A stretch of 64,000 bases of DNA from Actinomycetes bacterium. GTDB taxonomy: Bacteria; Auribacterota; JAJCYG01. Made by a program: the position numbers and the translations under genes. The stretch spans positions 1-64,000 of the forward strand of contig JAJCYG010000107.1 in NCBI GenBank assembly GCA_029263055.1. The letters are read 5' to 3'. Under the pieces are notes generated by a model. It was not told the origin of the DNA and ran no database searches. It worked only from the letters and a program-made list of their open reading frames with translations. How positions within the stretch are numbered: position 1 is the stretch's first letter; the number at the start of each line of letters is the position of its first letter. Positions 60,210 through 64,000 of this stretch are shown one piece after another.

Positions 60210-62138
60210 ATGGAGACAAATAGTATCAATAAAATGATTTCGCTTGGAGTTATCATCCTGATAACAATCCTTCTTTATATACCTTCATTAAAAAATGACC
60301 TGCTTTGGGATGACCAAAGCCTGATCGTAGGTAATGACAAAATACACCATTTAAGCCAGATTCCCAAGTTGTTTTTTACCGACTTCTTTGACTTTGAGCG
60401 CATTGACGGCCCTGATTCAGGGGGATATTACCGCCCCCTTCCAGTGGTCTCTTTTGGGCTAGATTGGCTGGTTTGGCAAGGCAATCCCATAGGGTTTCAC
60501 CTCAGCAACCTCTTCATCCATATATTGAACGTGATTATGGGGTTTTGGCTCATTTTAAGGCTCATCAAGTCCCCTCAAATCGCCTTCTTAGCCACACTCC
60601 TTTTTGCCATTCACCCCTTGCAGGTTGATTCCGTTGCCTATGTTTCAGGAAGAACCGACCTCTTAGCGGTCACCTTTATCTTTGCGAGCTTTATTTGCGC
60701 TCTTTTATCTGAAGAGAGAAACCAAAAGTCCCTTTTTCTTTGGATCACATCACTTCTCTGTTTTGTGGGGGCGCTTTTATCAAAAGAGATCGGAATTTTA
60801 CTTCCCCCTCTTCTTTTTGTCTATTTCTGGCAAATTAAGAAAAAAGCCTTTTTTGAATCACTGATTCGATTGATTCCTTATGGATTGATCACCCTTGGCT
60901 ACTTTATCCTGCGTTCTCAAATCTTAAACATTGCACCCGCAGAACAAGTCTCTTATTTTAGCGATGCTCATTGGCGAGTCTTATGCACACTGATTGCTTG
61001 GCTCAAATCTAGCCTTCTCTTTTTCTATCCGACTCCGATTTACTTTGAACGCTTTCAACCGTATGTCACAGAATGGACTCCTCAAATGCTTTTGGGGATT
61101 TTAGGTTTTCTTTTTTATAGTGGACTGACTGTTTGGCTCTTTTTCAAAGAAAAGTCACTTTTCTTTTTCAGCGCTCTTTATGGATTGGCTTTATTACCTG
61201 TTATTGGCCTTCACCCTCTCTTTATTCAAGACTCTATTTTTTGGACAGAGCATTTCTTTTACCTGCCCAGCCTTGGTTTGTTTGTTATTTTGCTCACCCT
61301 GCTCGATAAAAAAATCCATTGGACACAATGGAAAAAACCAATTTCAATTTCGCTCTGCTCGTGCCTTGTTCTCTTTTTCTCTTTTTTTACAGTAGACCGA
61401 ATTCAAGATTGGAAAAACGAAGAGACTCTTTTTGGTAAAGCCCTTCAGTACAATCCCAATAGCGCAAGAGCACACAACAACCTTGCTCTTTTTTACCAAG
61501 ACAATCGCAATGATGAAAAAGCAATCCACCATCTTAAGATCGCCATGGAGATCAATCCGAATAGCCCCGGGGCCTATAATAATCTAGGTAATATTTATAA
61601 GGATCAGAAAAACTGGAAAGAAGCTGAAGCCTATTACAAAAAGGCGATTGAAGTTGGATCAAACACATCAGGCATTTTTTATAATTTAGCAGATCTTTAT
61701 ATGCAGCAAAACAAACAAGATAAAGCCGAGGTTGTTTTTCAATGGGGTTTGAAACGAGTGAAAGACCCTCACACTCTTTACAACCATTTAGGCATGCTCT
61801 ATATACGACAAAATAAAGAGATTACAGCTCTGATCATGTTTCAAAAAGCAATAGAGCTAAGATCAGACTTTACTTTAGCACTGAACAATCTAGGGATCTT
61901 ACTCGCTAAAAGAGATCAGTTTGAAAAAGCAGAAAAGCTTTTTAGAAAAGCACTTTTTTGGAATTCAGATCAAGCAGAAACACATAGCAATTTAGGGAAT
62001 CTTTATTTGATTTGGAACAAGCCTGCACAAGCTAAAAAACAATACAATCAAGCGTTGCAACTTTTTCCAGAATCAACCGATGCTCAAAAAGGGCTTCAAG
62101 CTCTTCAAAAGTTAGAGACAACCGGCTCTCTATTCTGA
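60210..62138 (+). CDS. TMTC-like polytopic membrane protein with TPR repeats, putative glycosyltransferase
   Basis: 642 residues. The first 400 contain about ten membrane helices with the GT-C-type signature LLWDDQSLIVGN (D34/D35), GYYRPLPVVSFGLDW and LFAIHPLQVDSVAYVSGRTDLLA. These are also the hallmarks of TMTC O-mannosyltransferases and bacterial relatives. From about 415 to 635 it carries tandem tetratricopeptide repeats (for example AYNNLGNIYKDQKNWKEAEAYYKKAIEV), probably outside the cytoplasm. It may glycosylate secreted or pilus proteins; the acceptor is unknown. Its 3' end overlaps the convergent pilQ by 9 bp. Confidence 0.8.
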   Translation: METNSINKMISLGVIILITILLYIPSLKNDLLWDDQSLIVGNDKIHHLSQIPKLFFTDFFDFERIDGPDSGGYYRPLPVVSFGLDWLVWQGNPIGFHLSNLFIHILNVIMGFWLILRLIKSPQIAFLATLLFAIHPLQVDSVAYVSGRTDLLAVTFIFASFICALLSEERNQKSLFLWITSLLCFVGALLSKEIGILLPPLLFVYFWQIKKKAFFESLIRLIPYGLITLGYFILRSQILNIAPAEQVSYFSDAHWRVLCTLIAWLKSSLLFFYPTPIYFERFQPYVTEWTPQMLLGILGFLFYSGLTVWLFFKEKSLFFFSALYGLALLPVIGLHPLFIQDSIFWTEHFFYLPSLGLFVILLTLLDKKIHWTQWKKPISISLCSCLVLFFSFFTVDRIQDWKNEETLFGKALQYNPNSARAHNNLALFYQDNRNDEKAIHHLKIAMEINPNSPGAYNNLGNIYKDQKNWKEAEAYYKKAIEVGSNTSGIFYNLADLYMQQNKQDKAEVVFQWGLKRVKDPHTLYNHLGMLYIRQNKEITALIMFQKAIELRSDFTLALNNLGILLAKRDQFEKAEKLFRKALFWNSDQAETHSNLGNLYLIWNKPAQAKKQYNQALQLFPESTDAQKGLQALQKLETTGSLF

Positions 62139-63755
62139 AGAACTTTGAGCGCTTCCTTTTTTACCTGTATAAACACCTTCCATCTCTAAATCAAGTGCAC
62201 GCGGATCCCCTTCTTCGGTAACAGGACTCCAAAAAGATTGCTCTTTTTCAGGGATACCATCTGCATGCATATCCAGGACTCGACGACGCACTTCAACCAC
62301 ATCAGCGGCATTTTTGCTTGTCACAATGGTTGGTGTAATAAAAACAAAGAGATTACGCCGTCTTTTGGTCACTGATTTATCTGAAAAAAGGCGGGAACCA
62401 ATAATAGGAAGATCTCCTAAGAGAGGCACCTTAACAATTTCTTCAATGTTGTCATCTGTAATCAAACCACCAATCACAAGCGTCTCTCTATCTTTAACCA
62501 CAGCTTGCACTTCAACTTCTTGAGTGTTAATGATTGGCACAACGGTTCCTGTACTCCCCGCAAACGGCACATTCGCGCCACGTGTTTTGATTTCTGGTTT
62601 CACATCAAGTGTCACATACCCATCAGGACTGATCTTAGGAGTCACGTGCAACTTAATGCCAATATCAATATAAGTAAATCCCTGTACTTCCAACGTCCCT
62701 GTGTCATCATTAAAGACATAGTTCGCCAAAGGATACTGTTCCCCCACTAAAATACGTGCGGTTTGATTATTAGTGGTCAACACTTCAGGAGCTGAAAGAA
62801 TTTTGGTGTCGGTTGTGTTTTCTAATAAGCTAATCATAATCTCTAATGTATCGGCAGAGATGGTGGCTGTTTGAGAAAACTGACGATTTGGATTTTGTAA
62901 GAAGATATCCGAATCCGTCAATGAATCTGTGATTGAATCAAACCCTGTTTCACCATTAGATATCTGATTATTTACTTGAAATGCATTGGTCGTGGAATTA
63001 GTCACACTTCGCGTGTTTGTAAATGAGCGCGACAAGAAAGCTGACCGAGCATTTAAATCAGTGGTTGTATTTGAACGAGAGGTTGAGGATGTATCTGAAT
63101 AAGTGGCCGAGATTCCTTGTACCCGCACGCCATACCCATCTAAAAAGGCCCAGTTGATCCCAATATTCTCCAAGGCCGAGGCATTGGTTTCAACCACCAT
63201 GGATTGAACCAATACTTGTGGGGTTTGTTGATCGAGTCGCTTAATTACAGGAGCAATCTTAGTCAAATTTTGCGGCAAATCTGTGACGATCAACGTATTA
63301 CTTCTTTGATCTGTTCGCACCTTTCCATCATTAGACAAAAGTTGACTGATCGACTTTTCTAGTTTTTTGGCTTCGGCATAGTTTAAAAAGAAGACTTGAG
63401 TTTGCGTGGGCTGGCGTTGCATTTCAATTCGAGTCAACACCTTAATAATGTTGCTATCTTTTTGAAAACCATATCCATTCACATCCAGGATTAATCCCAG
63501 TGCTTTTTCCCAGGGCACATTACGCAGCCGCATTGTGACTGTCCCCTTCACATCAGGACCCGCAATGATATTCACATCTGCCTTAGTGGCAAAAATGCGC
63601 AACACATTACGCAAATCAGCATTCTTAAAATCAAACGAGACATTTCCAAACTCATCAGAACTTGTGATGGGCGTCTCATTGACTTCTTGAGCAACGGTTG
63701 GAATTGCCCACAGCAACAGCAAAAGTGCTAAGTACCTGCGGATTATTGGGATCAT
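62130..63755 (-). CDS. pilQ: Type IV pilus secretin PilQ
   Basis: 541 residues. Signal peptide (MIPIIRRYLALLLLLWAIPTVAQ), an N0-like domain (VSFDFKNADLRNVLRIFA), an N1 domain ending in DQRSNTLIVTDLP, and a secretin domain (ETLVIGGLITDD, then VPLLGDLPIIGSRLF). A Ser/Thr/Asn-rich insertion lies near residues 215-265. The ATG at 63755 with AAAGGA 6 nt upstream is chosen over an in-frame extension to 63782. It follows a PilP-like gene, as in pilMNOPQ operons, and differs clearly from GspD at 16415. Confidence 0.93.
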   Translation of the reverse strand: MIPIIRRYLALLLLLWAIPTVAQEVNETPITSSDEFGNVSFDFKNADLRNVLRIFATKADVNIIAGPDVKGTVTMRLRNVPWEKALGLILDVNGYGFQKDSNIIKVLTRIEMQRQPTQTQVFFLNYAEAKKLEKSISQLLSNDGKVRTDQRSNTLIVTDLPQNLTKIAPVIKRLDQQTPQVLVQSMVVETNASALENIGINWAFLDGYGVRVQGISATYSDTSSTSRSNTTTDLNARSAFLSRSFTNTRSVTNSTTNAFQVNNQISNGETGFDSITDSLTDSDIFLQNPNRQFSQTATISADTLEIMISLLENTTDTKILSAPEVLTTNNQTARILVGEQYPLANYVFNDDTGTLEVQGFTYIDIGIKLHVTPKISPDGYVTLDVKPEIKTRGANVPFAGSTGTVVPIINTQEVEVQAVVKDRETLVIGGLITDDNIEEIVKVPLLGDLPIIGSRLFSDKSVTKRRRNLFVFITPTIVTSKNAADVVEVRRRVLDMHADGIPEKEQSFWSPVTEEGDPRALDLEMEGVYTGKKGSAQSSSE

Positions 63756-63784
63756 TATTATTCCTTTCATATATTCAAACACAT

Positions 63785-64000
63785 TTATTCAGGAAAACCA
63801 AACGGATTGTCGTCAACCTTGACTTCAATTGTGACCGTTTCACCTTTATATTTTAAAATCACTTCTGTTTTTTTAATTTCGACTACTTTTGCTCCTAAAA
63901 CAACACTTCCTACTGAGATGATGTCGTCACCGATCATTGCTAACGGGTTTTTCTCATCCCAGACAATGCCTTCAACCTCTAAAGAACGCAATTCTATTAA
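63785..64000 (-). CDS. pilP: PilP-like pilus assembly protein, C-terminal fragment (runs off the right edge)
   Basis: The last 71 codons are in the window; the frame stays open to position 64000. The sequence LEVEGIVWDEKNPLAMIGDDIISVGSVVLGAKVVEIKKTEV has the small beta-domain pattern of PilP and GspC (L-x-G-I...P.A.I....VG....V..I). It ends 29 bp before pilQ, where PilP is expected, and should bind the secretin from the inner-membrane side. The rest of the pil cluster would lie to the right. Confidence 0.7.
   Translation of the reverse strand, partial: LIELRSLEVEGIVWDEKNPLAMIGDDIISVGSVVLGAKVVEIKKTEVILKYKGETVTIEVKVDDNPFGFPE

Noticed and set aside
1..64000. tRNA or rRNA genes, CRISPR arrays, insertion sequences
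   Set aside because: No cloverleaf with a GGTTCGAATCC-type arm, no regularly spaced repeats and no transposase-like protein were seen in the gene-free stretches.

Overview
The window reads as a contiguous piece of an AT-rich chromosome from a diderm bacterium. The outer membrane is implied by a FadL-type porin, a type II secretion system with its secretin, a second PilQ-type secretin and a lipoprotein. Two secreted proteins carry a YLAP motif just after the signal peptide, and a third carries an ISP variant. With the LL-diaminopimelate aminotransferase route to lysine and a GuaB3-type IMP dehydrogenase, this recalls uncultured lineages of the PVC/Omnitrophota kind. That placement is an inference; no rRNA gene lies in the window to prove it.

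Layout: the 5' end of dnaE (1-180, minus) faces a DUF4143-type ATPase (354-1496). Then come guaB-guaA (1637-4351), a 763-residue pentapeptide-repeat protein (4439-6730) and a small lipoprotein. A type II secretion cluster on the plus strand (7140-18712) runs gspE-F-[metallopeptidase]-G-H-I-J-K-L-M and then C-D, facing an M16 peptidase, uvrA and a panB-panC-aspartate dehydrogenase operon. An accessory patch (25472-29677) holds a second DUF4143-type ATPase, an HTH/nucleotidyltransferase pair and a second pentapeptide-repeat protein.

From 29714 to 43161 a tightly packed minus-strand cluster encodes arginine synthesis from acetylglutamate (argC-J-B-D-F-G-H), lysine synthesis (lysA, dapF, dapA, dapB, dapL) and folK. 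dapB contains an in-frame TAA at codon 25. Upstream lie rpsI-rplM with their own promoter and terminator, then truA, asd and leuB. A 348-bp gene-free stretch (47940-48287) holds a GC-rich, multi-stem palindromic element with 25-bp perfect outer arms. It is the best candidate here for an undescribed structured RNA or miniature mobile element.

From 48288 to 56718 a regulatory island encodes three histidine kinases and two NtrC-type regulators around a fadL gene with a clear sigma-54 promoter. The same 12-bp site lies near fadL and in front of one regulator gene. The right end carries an RNase E/G operon with three envelope proteins, a TMTC-like membrane/TPR protein and the end of a type IV pilus cluster (pilP 3' end, pilQ). 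Many accessory genes, and dnaE itself, have a -10 box only 6-9 nt before the start codon, which predicts leaderless mRNAs.
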